From positions 434,001 through 498,000 of the forward strand of contig NZ_VFWZ01000005.1 of assembly GCF_006443095.1 (NCBI RefSeq): a stretch of DNA of 64,000 bases. The letters run 5' to 3'. This document shows, piece by piece, positions 9,370-17,214 of this stretch. The notes under the pieces are model-generated. The model was not told where the DNA came from. It saw nothing but the letters and a program-made list of their open reading frames with translations, and did no database searches. The translations under genes were made by a program, and so were the position numbers. Source of the DNA: Aquimarina algicola (GTDB lineage: Bacteria; Bacteroidota; Bacteroidia; Flavobacteriales; Flavobacteriaceae). Every line of letters starts with the position of its first letter. The first letter of the stretch is position 1.

Positions 9370-12300
9370 TTAGTGAGCTGCTCTTTTTGGGTATGGAGGT
9401 CTTTTGTATTCTTTAGGAGGGTTTTGTTCTAACTCTTTTAGAATGATTTCTATAGCTTTTTCTAGCTGAGGATCCTTACCTTGTATAACTTCTGAGGGGA
9501 GTTGTTCTACTTCTATATCTGGTGCTACTCCTACATTTTCAACAATAAAACCATCTTCTGTCCATATAGCTACATTAGGAGCTGTTACACTGCCTCCATC
9601 AATAAATTCAGGGAAGCCTAATACTCCTACGAGACCACCCCAGGTTCTTTTTCCTACCAATTGACCTACTTTAAACTTTCTAAACATCCATGGTAGCATA
9701 TCTCCACCAGATCCTGCAGTTTCATCGATGAGCATCACTTTTGGTCCTTGTATAGATGCACTAGGTGTTTTTAAATCTCTACCATACCTAAAATTCCAGT
9801 GGGATTGATAAGGGTTCATTAATAAATTAATATAGTAATCCGCTATCTGTCCACCACCATTAAATCTTTCATCAATTATTATTGCTTTTTTATGTGCTTG
9901 AGGAAAAAAGTATCTCTTAAAGTACTCATGACCCGCTCCTGCAGTATTTGGGACATATACATAAGCCACTTGATTGTTGGTAGCTTTATTCACTTTTTTA
10001 AGATTTCCTTCAATCCAATCCCGGTTTCTTAAACGAGATTCGTTTGCTATAGGTGTTACTCTAATTGTTCTAGAATTTTTGTAATTAGGGTTGGGACCTA
10101 CAGTGATTTCTGTAATTTTGTCTGCGGTGTTTTCAAAATAGCTGAATATGTTATCAGAACTTTTTAGATCTTTTCCATTTACCGCTAATAAGTATTCTCC
10201 AATATTTATATTGATACCGGGTTCTGTTAAAGGTGACCTGAGTTCAGGGTTCCAGTTAAGCCCTCCAAATATTTTTTTGAATTGATATCGATCATTTTTA
10301 ATAGTATAATCTGTACCTAAAAGGCCTCCTGGAATTCTTTTAGGAATGTTTAATTGTTCTCCTCTTCCTTGTAACCTATGGTGACCCACTGATAACTCAC
10401 TACACATCCATTGGATTAATCGATTTAAATCATTTCTGGTAGTTAAATGAGGTAGAAATGCAGCATATTTTTCTTTCATCCCTTTCCAATCAGAACCATG
10501 CATGCCTGGATCATAAAAATAATCTCTGTTTATTCTCCATGCCTCTTCAAAAATATTTTTCCATTCTTTGGTAGGACTTATTTTAACCTGAATATCTTTT
10601 ATTTTTAAAATGCCTTTTCCATTTTCCGGTTTTTTTCCTGTATCAGTAATCCCCCATGTATTCTTATTGCGATACAACATTTTTTTGCGATCAGAAGACA
10701 CAAAAAAATCATCTGCCTTCATGATCTCTTTCCCTTCTCTTTTTTTGATGTCGTATTGATGTAGGGTAGAGGTATTTCCGTTACTAGAATTTGAAGATAA
10801 GTATAATAGTTTTCCTGCTTCACCAGCCTGTAAATTATAGTATTCACCAACTTTTATAGGAAAATCAATAATTCTATTTTGAATATTGTCAATATCGATG
10901 GTAAAAGGCGGCTTGGAGTCTTCTTTTTCTTTTTTGTTGTCGCTCTCAGGATCTTTCTTTGTTGTCGTATTATCAACTTCATCACTCTCTTTTTTGAAAG
11001 GAGAGATAACTTCTTTTTGTAGTGTAACCAAGTAAATAGAATTGGTTATTGACATATCTTGATTAGATTGATCAAACCAATTTACTATAGGACCTGCATC
11101 AGTTGAAGCTGAAAAATAGAGGTATTTCCCTTCTGGATCAAATACAGGATCACTAGCATTACTTAATCCGTCTGAAACTGCAAAAGATTTGTTTTGTTTG
11201 ATGGAGTATAGGAATATTTGTTCAAAATTGTTTTCAATTATTTTTGTGTATACAATCCAGTTCGAATCTGATGACCAATCCCCAAAAAGATTTCTAAAAG
11301 GCCCCGGAACATAATATTCATCTTGATCTATTTTTGTAATTTTTCCTGAAGGAATATCTAGTAGATATACATTTCTTCCATTATCAGAGAAGCTAATTTT
11401 TTTACTATCAGGAGACCAGCTTGTGTAAGCATAAAAACCTGTGCCTGGGATTTTAAATTTTTTAGAAACTCCTTTTCCATCTTGCGATTTAATGTGTAAT
11501 TCATATTCTCCTGATGCATCAGAAAAGAAAGCAATTTGTTTTCCGTCTGGTGACCAGGAGGGATATTTTTCGTGAGCTCCAGGAGTTAATGTTATGTTTC
11601 TAGGATCTCCTTTTTCTTTGGGAACGGTTATAATTTCTCCTCTGTAATCAAAAACAGCCCTATTGCCAGAAGGTGATATATGTGCAGAGCGAATATGTTG
11701 ATGACCACTAACAAAACGATCACGTAATTCTAATAGATCGGTGGCAATACCAATGTTAAGTTTTTTAGTTGTTTTGTCATTAGTATTGTATATGTGTAGA
11801 TGTCCAGCTTGTTCAAAGATAATGTTGTCACCTCCTAAATTCGCATTTAATATAGGAAATTCAGAATATTGAGTGAGTTGTTGTACCGTTTTTGAACTGG
11901 TATTATATGAAAATAAATTAAACTCTCCGTTTCTGTCACTTAAGAAAAACACATCTTCGTTCTTCCACATAGGTTGTGTGTCATTGCTTCCTCCGGCAGG
12001 TTGAGGGATTTTTACAATTGATTTGTCAGCAAAAGAAAATAACCAAATATTTGCTGTTGTACCTCCGCGATAATTTTTCCATTGTCTGGATCTTTCTGCA
12101 ATTGGCGTGTATGCCATTTGTTTTGCATCTGAAGAATAAGTTGCATACCATGCATTAGGAATTTCTAATTCTGAAGGATATCCGCCTGTAATAGAAACCT
12201 GATATAATTTTGTATATCTACGTGTATGTACAGCTCTTCTAGAATTGAATAAGACATGTTTTCCATCAGGAGAAAACCCAAGTGTAATGTCCATTCCCGG

Positions 12301-12633
12301 GTGCCAGGTGAGTCTTTTGGGAACACCTCCATTTACTGGTACAATAAATACATCAGTATTGCCATCGTAATCTGCACTAAAAGCAATGCTTTTACCATCC
12401 GGAGAAAATACAGGATTAGATTCAATCCCTTTATCTATAGTGAGTCGTCTTGGCTGAGAGCCATCTAAGTTGGCTACCCATAAATCTTCTGCATAAATAA
12501 AAGCAATATGAGATTGACTGATAGTAGGTTGTTGCATCATTTTTGTATCAGAGGGATCGATCGCAAATGATTGTAATGTGATAAAAATTGAAAAAAAAGC
12601 AAGTTTTATCACCAAAGAGTTGATTTTTATCAT
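9370..12633 (-). CDS. Tricorn-like S41 protease, exported
   Basis: This 1087-residue protein resembles archaeal tricorn protease, a large peptidase acting on oligopeptides. An N-terminal signal peptide (MIKINSLVIKLAFFSIFITLQSFA) points to the periplasm. PD40/beta-propeller repeats with the SPDGKxIAF signature fill roughly residues 30-550, an acidic/lysine linker lies near 555-585, and the C-terminal half has the core, PDZ and S41 catalytic domains. Visible catalytic residues are the histidine in SVGHHRLQG, Ser975 in TAGSGGD and Glu1032 in IVENVGV, so the tetrad looks intact. The gene is single and divergent from the downstream region. A palindrome at 12658-12676 lies just upstream and may regulate it. 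Confidence 0.9.
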   Translation of the reverse strand: MIKINSLVIKLAFFSIFITLQSFAIDPSDTKMMQQPTISQSHIAFIYAEDLWVANLDGSQPRRLTIDKGIESNPVFSPDGKSIAFSADYDGNTDVFIVPVNGGVPKRLTWHPGMDITLGFSPDGKHVLFNSRRAVHTRRYTKLYQVSITGGYPSELEIPNAWYATYSSDAKQMAYTPIAERSRQWKNYRGGTTANIWLFSFADKSIVKIPQPAGGSNDTQPMWKNEDVFFLSDRNGEFNLFSYNTSSKTVQQLTQYSEFPILNANLGGDNIIFEQAGHLHIYNTNDKTTKKLNIGIATDLLELRDRFVSGHQHIRSAHISPSGNRAVFDYRGEIITVPKEKGDPRNITLTPGAHEKYPSWSPDGKQIAFFSDASGEYELHIKSQDGKGVSKKFKIPGTGFYAYTSWSPDSKKISFSDNGRNVYLLDIPSGKITKIDQDEYYVPGPFRNLFGDWSSDSNWIVYTKIIENNFEQIFLYSIKQNKSFAVSDGLSNASDPVFDPEGKYLYFSASTDAGPIVNWFDQSNQDMSITNSIYLVTLQKEVISPFKKESDEVDNTTTKKDPESDNKKEKEDSKPPFTIDIDNIQNRIIDFPIKVGEYYNLQAGEAGKLLYLSSNSSNGNTSTLHQYDIKKREGKEIMKADDFFVSSDRKKMLYRNKNTWGITDTGKKPENGKGILKIKDIQVKISPTKEWKNIFEEAWRINRDYFYDPGMHGSDWKGMKEKYAAFLPHLTTRNDLNRLIQWMCSELSVGHHRLQGRGEQLNIPKRIPGGLLGTDYTIKNDRYQFKKIFGGLNWNPELRSPLTEPGININIGEYLLAVNGKDLKSSDNIFSYFENTADKITEITVGPNPNYKNSRTIRVTPIANESRLRNRDWIEGNLKKVNKATNNQVAYVYVPNTAGAGHEYFKRYFFPQAHKKAIIIDERFNGGGQIADYYINLLMNPYQSHWNFRYGRDLKTPSASIQGPKVMLIDETAGSGGDMLPWMFRKFKVGQLVGKRTWGGLVGVLGFPEFIDGGSVTAPNVAIWTEDGFIVENVGVAPDIEVEQLPSEVIQGKDPQLEKAIEIILKELEQNPPKEYKRPPYPKRAAH

Positions 12634-12657
12634 AATGTTTGATGAATTGGATTATAG

Positions 12658-12676
12658 TTTTGACGATATGTCAAAA
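12658..12676. promoter_or_regulatory. GAC-N5-GTC palindrome upstream of the tricorn-like gene
   Basis: TTTTGAC-GATAT-GTCAAAA is a perfect 7-bp dyad with a 5-base spacer, located 24-43 bases upstream of the tricorn-like start codon. The GAC-N5-GTC core also occurs in both arms of the large inverted repeat before hsp20 (13734-13788). An operator for a shared regulator is inferred, not shown. Confidence 0.5.
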
Positions 12677-12843
12677 ATCTTTGAAAATTAGTGTATTTTG
12701 ATCTAGTATATTGTTAATCATTTTCTAAAATGTTTGAATATAATTTTAGAGCAATGTATTAAAAGGATAGATCGGTATACAATTCATCAAAATAGTTTTT
12801 AACTATAGAGTAAAATCAAATCTTTTTAAAGGATGCTACTGAC

Positions 12844-13110
12844 TTATTTTTTATTGGCAGTAGTTTTAGAATTATCCTTTTTTTCAGGCATAGGCCCTCT
12901 AAGGTGGATGATAAGCCCATTTAAGAAGTTACGTAAAATTTGATCACCACATTCCATATATTTAGGATGATTTTCATTTCTAAAAAATGCTCCAAGCTCA
13001 CTTTTAGAAACTTTAAAATCGACAAGAGCACATATTTTTACAATATCATCATCGCGTAACTTGTGAGCGACTCTTAATTTTTTGAAAATATCATTGTTTG
13101 TTAAACCCAT
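12844..13110 (-). CDS. DUF1456 protein (single-repeat YehS-like)
   Basis: This 88-residue protein shows the DUF1456 repeat: MGLTNNDIFKKLRVAHKL at the start, then ELGAFFRNENHPKY and CGDQILRNFLNGLI. The E. coli relative YehS is about 156 residues with two such repeats, so this is a one-repeat form. The C-terminus is a short lysine-rich tail. The function is unknown in all relatives. The gene is on the minus strand, divergent from the TerB-like gene, with no obvious operon partner. Confidence 0.8.
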   Translation of the reverse strand: MGLTNNDIFKKLRVAHKLRDDDIVKICALVDFKVSKSELGAFFRNENHPKYMECGDQILRNFLNGLIIHLRGPMPEKKDNSKTTANKK

Positions 13111-13227
13111 GTTGCAAATTTATAGGTTTTCTACAAAATGAATTTAAAATGCAGTATGTTTCTTTCATTATAAAGTAATTGATTTGATATAATTTTCTTA
13201 TTTTTCGATAAAAAGTAAAGGTTTTTT

Positions 13228-13629
13228 ATGTATAATAAAGAAGAGAAACTAAGTCTGCTTTCCGAAATGATTCAATTTGCAAAAGCCGACAAAGAAATCA
13301 AAGAGCAAGAGTATAATTTTATCATAGCTGTAGGAGCACAATTAGGAGTTAATGAAGAAGAAATTAAAAAATTAATTAAAGAAAGAGCAGAAAAAAAGAA
13401 CCTACAGCCCGAGTCACAACGTATTCTTCAGTTTCATCGATTGGTATTGTTGATGAATATTGATCAGGAAATTTCACCAGAAGAACTTTATCAAATCAAA
13501 GATATTGGATTGAAAATGGGGTTGAGACCAGAAGCTATTGATACTGTGTTAGAGAGAATGCATGACTATCCAAATAAAGTTATTCCTCCACAAGAATTGA
13601 TGGCTATTTTTAGTCGATTTTATAACTAG
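13228..13629 (+). CDS. TerB-like helical protein
   Basis: This 133-residue all-helical protein resembles the TerB/DjlA N-terminal family. The diagnostic acidic helices are LLSEMIQFAKADKEIKEQEY near 9-28 and LVLLMNIDQEISPEELYQI near 69-87, each with an acidic turn that may bind metal. TerB was named for tellurite resistance, but single TerB-fold proteins are widespread and no other ter genes (terC, terD, terZ) are present here, so a resistance role is not supported. It starts at ATG 13228 after an AT-rich leader, and a clear terminator follows. Confidence 0.75.
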   Translation: MYNKEEKLSLLSEMIQFAKADKEIKEQEYNFIIAVGAQLGVNEEEIKKLIKERAEKKNLQPESQRILQFHRLVLLMNIDQEISPEELYQIKDIGLKMGLRPEAIDTVLERMHDYPNKVIPPQELMAIFSRFYN

Positions 13630-13661
13630 TCGATATCGTTTGTTTGAACTGTTTTATATTC

Positions 13662-13706
13662 TATCGTTAGATTTGATTCTCAATTTATCTAACGATATCA
13701 TTTTTT
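13662..13706 (+). terminator. Terminator after the TerB-like gene
   Basis: TATCGTTAGAT (13662-13672) pairs perfectly with ATCTAACGATA (13687-13697), followed by TCATTTTTT. It is about 30 bases after the stop at 13629. Confidence 0.8.
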
Positions 13707-13733
13707 ACGCATAATTGTCATCTATTTTCTAAC

Positions 13734-13788
13734 AAATAAGACATTTTGTCATTTTTATATACTATGAAAATGACAAAATGTCTTATTT
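13734..13788. promoter_or_regulatory. 22-bp inverted repeat upstream of hsp20, nested dyads
   Basis: Bases 13734-13755 are perfectly complementary to 13767-13788 around an 11-base centre. Each arm also holds its own dyad, GACA-TTT-TGTC on the left and GACA-AAA-TGTC on the right, that is two copies of GAC-N5-GTC. Because the TerB-like gene already has a terminator at 13662-13706, a regulatory role for hsp20 (start 13862) is plausible. A second terminator is the alternative, since a short T tract follows. Confidence 0.55.
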
Positions 13789-13861
13789 TTTCTATTGGAA
13801 CTCTATTTGTAATACACTCATTGAATTTAAAATTTGAAAATAACTTTTAAAAAATAATAAA

Positions 13862-14296
13862 ATGAGTGTAGTAAAAAGAACAAACAGATTACCTTTTCTT
13901 TTCGATGATTTTTTTAATACAGATTGGCTAGGGGGAACGATAAATACAAGTCGAATAGGTTTTAATACACCTGCTGTAAATGTAAAAGAGACAGATGACA
14001 AATTTGTTTTAGAACTTGCGGCTCCGGGGCTAAATAAAGAAGACTTTATCATTGAGTTGGATAACGACATTCTTGTTATTTCTTCTCAAATTGAGGCTGA
14101 AAATGAAACCAAAGAGGAAACAGGATATACTAGAAAAGAGTTTAACTATAATTCTTTTAAAAAATCCTTTAATCTCCCAGATACTGTTAATAGCAGTAGT
14201 ATTAATGCGATGTATAACAATGGTGTGCTTTTAGTTGAATTGCCAAAGAGAGAAGAAGCAAAAGTACAGCCCAAAAGAAATATTGAGATATCATAA
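13862..14296 (+). CDS. Hsp20 / alpha-crystallin small heat-shock protein
   Basis: This 144-residue ATP-independent chaperone has the alpha-crystallin domain from about residue 39 to 134 (PAVNVKETDDKFVLELAAPGL, then the conserved YNNGVLLVELPK) and ends with the C-terminal I-x-I anchor (IEI) used for oligomer assembly. The N-terminus (LPFLFDDFFNTDW) is the usual hydrophobic arm. It stands alone between two hairpin structures. Strong inverted repeats upstream suggest tight control, as expected for a stress gene. Confidence 0.94.
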   Translation: MSVVKRTNRLPFLFDDFFNTDWLGGTINTSRIGFNTPAVNVKETDDKFVLELAAPGLNKEDFIIELDNDILVISSQIEAENETKEETGYTRKEFNYNSFKKSFNLPDTVNSSSINAMYNNGVLLVELPKREEAKVQPKRNIEIS

Positions 14297-14331
14297 TTTG
14301 ATTTGAGATGTTTAGTTAGTTAATGTTATGT

Positions 14332-14360
14332 AAAAACGCCCTTGTAAAGAGGGCGTTTTT
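14332..14360 (+). terminator. Rho-independent terminator after hsp20
   Basis: AAAAACGCCCT (14332-14342) pairs perfectly with AGGGCGTTTTT (14350-14360) around a 7-base loop. It is GC-rich in the middle and ends in T5. Confidence 0.92.
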
Positions 14361-14442
14361 CGTTTGATACTCATTTGATGACATTTTGATTTTTATAATT
14401 CTAAATTTTTTAGTAGTATTGTGATATCAAAATAATATCATA

Positions 14443-15297
14443 ATGAAAAACGAAAAAAATATAAAAGTAAGTAATGGGTATATGATGCTGTTTCTGTTAT
14501 TAGCAGTCATTATAATAATGTTTGCAGGTATTATTCTCTTCAGAACTCCTTTGTTTTTAGTTCTTGTTATTGCCGTTTTATTTATTGTGAAAGGTTTTTT
14601 TATTGTAAACCCTAACAATTCAAAAGTGCTAGTATTGTTTGGAGCATATAAAGGAACAGTGAGAGAAAACGGTTTCTTTTGGGCAAATCCATTTTATTCA
14701 AAACAAAGAATTTCTCTTAGAGCAAGAAATTTTGACAGCGAACGAGTTAAAGTAAACGATAAAATAGGTAATCCTATCTTAATAAATGTAATTTTGGTGT
14801 GGAAGGTTGAAGATACGTATAAGGCAGCATTTGATGTAGATCAATATGAAGAGTTTGTGAGAATACAAACTGATGCTGCTGTACGAAAATTAGCGGGTTC
14901 ATATTCTTATGATAATTTTGATGATGCTCAAGAAGAGATTACTTTAAGATCTGGAATGGACGAGGTAAACGAAGCGTTAGAAAATGAAATAACTGAACGA
15001 TTAGCAATTGCCGGGATTAAAGTAATGGAAGCTAGAATTGGATATTTGGCTTATGCTCCCGAAATTGCAAATTCTATGTTGAAGAGACAACAAGCAGTAG
15101 CTATAGTAGCTGCCAGAAAAAAAATAGTGGAAGGTGCTGTAGGTATGGTAGAAGATGCTTTATTAAAATTATCTCAAGATAATATTATAGATTTTGATGA
15201 TGATAAGAAAGCGTCTATGGTGAGCAACCTTATGGTTGTATTGTGTGGAGATAAAGAGGCAACCCCTGTAATTAATACAGGAACTTTACATTCTTAA
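14443..15297 (+). CDS. SPFH (band 7/stomatin-like) membrane protein
   Basis: Two adjacent hydrophobic segments (about 14-30 and 34-52) anchor the protein, followed by an SPFH domain with NNSKVLVLFGAYKGTVRENGFFW and VNDKIGNPILINVILVWKV. The C-terminal half is a charged helix containing RQQAVAIVAARKKIVEGAV, typical of flotillin/stomatin oligomerising tails. SPFH proteins form membrane microdomain scaffolds and often regulate membrane proteases. No NfeD partner is present. Instead a 61-residue ribbon-helix-helix protein begins 3 bases after the stop, so the two are almost surely one transcript. A GACATTTTG half-site (14380-14388) resembling the hsp20 dyad lies upstream. Confidence 0.88.
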   Translation: MKNEKNIKVSNGYMMLFLLLAVIIIMFAGIILFRTPLFLVLVIAVLFIVKGFFIVNPNNSKVLVLFGAYKGTVRENGFFWANPFYSKQRISLRARNFDSERVKVNDKIGNPILINVILVWKVEDTYKAAFDVDQYEEFVRIQTDAAVRKLAGSYSYDNFDDAQEEITLRSGMDEVNEALENEITERLAIAGIKVMEARIGYLAYAPEIANSMLKRQQAVAIVAARKKIVEGAVGMVEDALLKLSQDNIIDFDDDKKASMVSNLMVVLCGDKEATPVINTGTLHS

Positions 15298-15300
15298 TTT

Positions 15301-15486
15301 ATGAGTAAAAAAAAGTCATTTGTACTTAGAATAGATCCCAAAACTTTTAAGTTAATAGAACAATGGGCAGACGACGAATTTCGAAGTGTAAATGGACAAA
15401 TAGAATGGATGATTCATAAAAGCTTAAAGGAGGCTAAGCGATTAAAACTTTCTAAAAACGAAAACGAATCAAAAGAAAAAGAATAG
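15301..15486 (+). CDS. Arc-type ribbon-helix-helix DNA-binding protein
   Basis: This 61-residue basic protein begins with the beta-strand KKSFVLRIDPKTFKLIEQWA and continues with the helix FRSVNGQIEWMIHKSLKEA, closely resembling Arc-family ribbon-helix-helix repressors. It has a lysine/glutamate tail. It lies 3 bases downstream of the SPFH gene. It probably binds DNA as a dimer, perhaps regulating its own operon. No matching antitoxin-toxin partner is present, so this is not a toxin-antitoxin pair. Confidence 0.78.
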   Translation: MSKKKSFVLRIDPKTFKLIEQWADDEFRSVNGQIEWMIHKSLKEAKRLKLSKNENESKEKE

Positions 15487-15546
15487 AAAACCTGTTGTTT
15501 TGTTTGAATTAGAGAAAGAATAAATTATTATCGTTATATGTAATTT

Positions 15547-15882
15547 TTATTCTATCTCAACATATTCTGATTTTCCGTCTGATAGATCTCCATTTAGCCA
15601 ACTCCAATTAAATTTTAATGCTAGTTTTCCGCTTTGGTCTTTTGTAATCAAGCCTTTTGATTGGCCAACCTTTAATTCACCATCTTTAGTTAAACATTGA
15701 AATAAAAGTTCGATTTGAGAATCAGATGTTTGTTTACCAATAATAGACCCTTCTAATATAGCTCCGCCATTATATTTTCCTGTAATAGTGCTTCCTTTTT
15801 GGAAATAACAAAAAATAGTTTCGTTTGAGGATAATCCATTTTTATTTTCTACAGCTACAAATTTTCTGTTATTTAAATTCAT
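15547..15882 (-). CDS. Conserved hypothetical protein, beta-rich
   Basis: This 111-residue protein has repeated beta-hairpin elements (FCYFQKGSTITGKYNGGAILEGSIIG, then KFNWSWLNGDLSDGKSEY). Related Bacteroidota proteins are often labelled N-acetylglutamate synthase in databases, but I see no acetyl-CoA-binding GNAT motif and no arginine-pathway gene nearby, so that label should not be used. It is followed on the same strand by the esterase-like gene, whose stop is 20 bases upstream in the window's numbering order but which is transcribed first. The two may be co-transcribed. Confidence 0.6.
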   Translation of the reverse strand: MNLNNRKFVAVENKNGLSSNETIFCYFQKGSTITGKYNGGAILEGSIIGKQTSDSQIELLFQCLTKDGELKVGQSKGLITKDQSGKLALKFNWSWLNGDLSDGKSEYVEIE

Positions 15883-15902
15883 GTGGATCAGTTATTTTAG
15901 AT

Positions 15903-17039
15903 TTATTTTGGTTTATCCTTGCTACTTTTTGCCAAAGCAATACCCTGTTGCATTTTTTCTTCATATTCAGAATTGGGATACTTAGCAAGGCCTATATTGA
16001 AGTATTTTATAGCGTTTTGGTAATCTTTATGTTTCAAATAAAATTGTCCAAAACGATTCTGCCAATATGCGGAGTCGTATCTTTTTGTTGTTAGAACATC
16101 TTCGAATTCAGTCATGAATATATTAAAATATTTAAAATCATTTCTGTTCCAGGCTAACCAAATTAATCTATTTTTTGTCTTGTCGGTTATTTGCCCATCA
16201 CCACCAAATCGTTTTGCTCGTTCTTTAAAATAGGTATTCAGATAGCTCATTTCTCCTGATTCGATATATTGTTGGATGCTTTCAAAAATAGGGGAGTCAT
16301 AATTGTGATAATAATATCGCAATCCTTTATATAGTGACAGATGTGGTAAGCTTACATGCATTTCATCATTAAACAACTCGTATTTCCAAATTAGATTTTT
16401 AGGATTGTTCTTTTTTAATAATTCATAGAATGCTTCAGTTTCGTTGATGTTATAAATATCTTTTTTGGAGTTAGCCATAAATAGGTAAATCTCTTTTTCA
16501 GATGTAAACGTTTTAATTAAATCTTCAGAAGCAGATCCGCCATTAGTTATGATTGCTCCTGTAAAAACTTGATTATTTTTCAAAATTAGTTTACTTATAT
16601 AATAAGCTGCATTTTCCCATCCAAAAATAATACGTTCTCTATTGGTTCTATAATTCGAATCAATATATTGTATTACTTCGCTAGTTAAGAAATCAGTAAA
16701 TTTTTTGTTTTCATCTCCAAACAATGTTCTTCTTAATGGGTTACTATTATTGATACCAACAACAATCATTTCTGGGATTGTACTTGGGGTTCGCAATGCT
16801 TTTTGAATTGATACACCACTTGAGAAATACCATTGTCCGTCTAAAATATAGAGTACAGGGTATTTTTGCTCTGAGCTTGAATAACTATTTGGAGTGTAAA
16901 TTTGAATTGTTCTATCTTGATCTAAGATAGAGGATTTAATTGTATGAGTAACACCTATGGTAACCTGAGAATTATCTTGTTGAGCAATACAAGTAATAGT
17001 TATAAAAAAGTATATACTGAAGATGAATAGTGGTTTCAT
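15903..17039 (-). CDS. Esterase-fold (alpha/beta hydrolase) protein lacking the nucleophile serine
   Basis: A signal peptide (MKPLFIFSIYFFITITCIAQ) is followed by an esterase D/IroE-like domain: PVLYILDGQWYF at 61-72, an MIVVGINN strand near 91-98 and HVSLPHLSLYKGLRYYY with the late histidine. The position of the usual G-x-S-x-G elbow, after the YRTNRERIIF strand, reads Gly140-Trp-Glu142-Asn-Ala144, so the nucleophile serine is replaced by glutamate. The C-terminal part from about 290 has a TPR-like repeat (YFNIGLAKYPNSEYEEKMQQG). It is 378 residues, full length for this TPR-bearing subgroup. It may be a pseudoenzyme used for binding rather than hydrolysis. Confidence 0.75.
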   Translation of the reverse strand: MKPLFIFSIYFFITITCIAQQDNSQVTIGVTHTIKSSILDQDRTIQIYTPNSYSSSEQKYPVLYILDGQWYFSSGVSIQKALRTPSTIPEMIVVGINNSNPLRRTLFGDENKKFTDFLTSEVIQYIDSNYRTNRERIIFGWENAAYYISKLILKNNQVFTGAIITNGGSASEDLIKTFTSEKEIYLFMANSKKDIYNINETEAFYELLKKNNPKNLIWKYELFNDEMHVSLPHLSLYKGLRYYYHNYDSPIFESIQQYIESGEMSYLNTYFKERAKRFGGDGQITDKTKNRLIWLAWNRNDFKYFNIFMTEFEDVLTTKRYDSAYWQNRFGQFYLKHKDYQNAIKYFNIGLAKYPNSEYEEKMQQGIALAKSSKDKPK

Positions 17040-17214
17040 AGAATTATCTTTTTACTTTATCTTTTTGAACTGATTATGAAAATTAATATATAAACACTGT
17101 TATACAAAGAGGTGTTTGTAATATAATTATTTTTTGCATCTTTTTCAGTTCATGAATAGTTAAGTAATAATAATCTCAAAAAAACATACTTTATCAAACC
17201 ACAAGTGTATCCAA

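Noticed and set aside
13228..13629. Tellurite resistance determinant
   Set aside because: The TerB fold alone is not evidence of resistance and no other ter genes are present.
15547..15882. N-acetylglutamate synthase
   Set aside because: No GNAT motif, too short, and no arginine pathway context.
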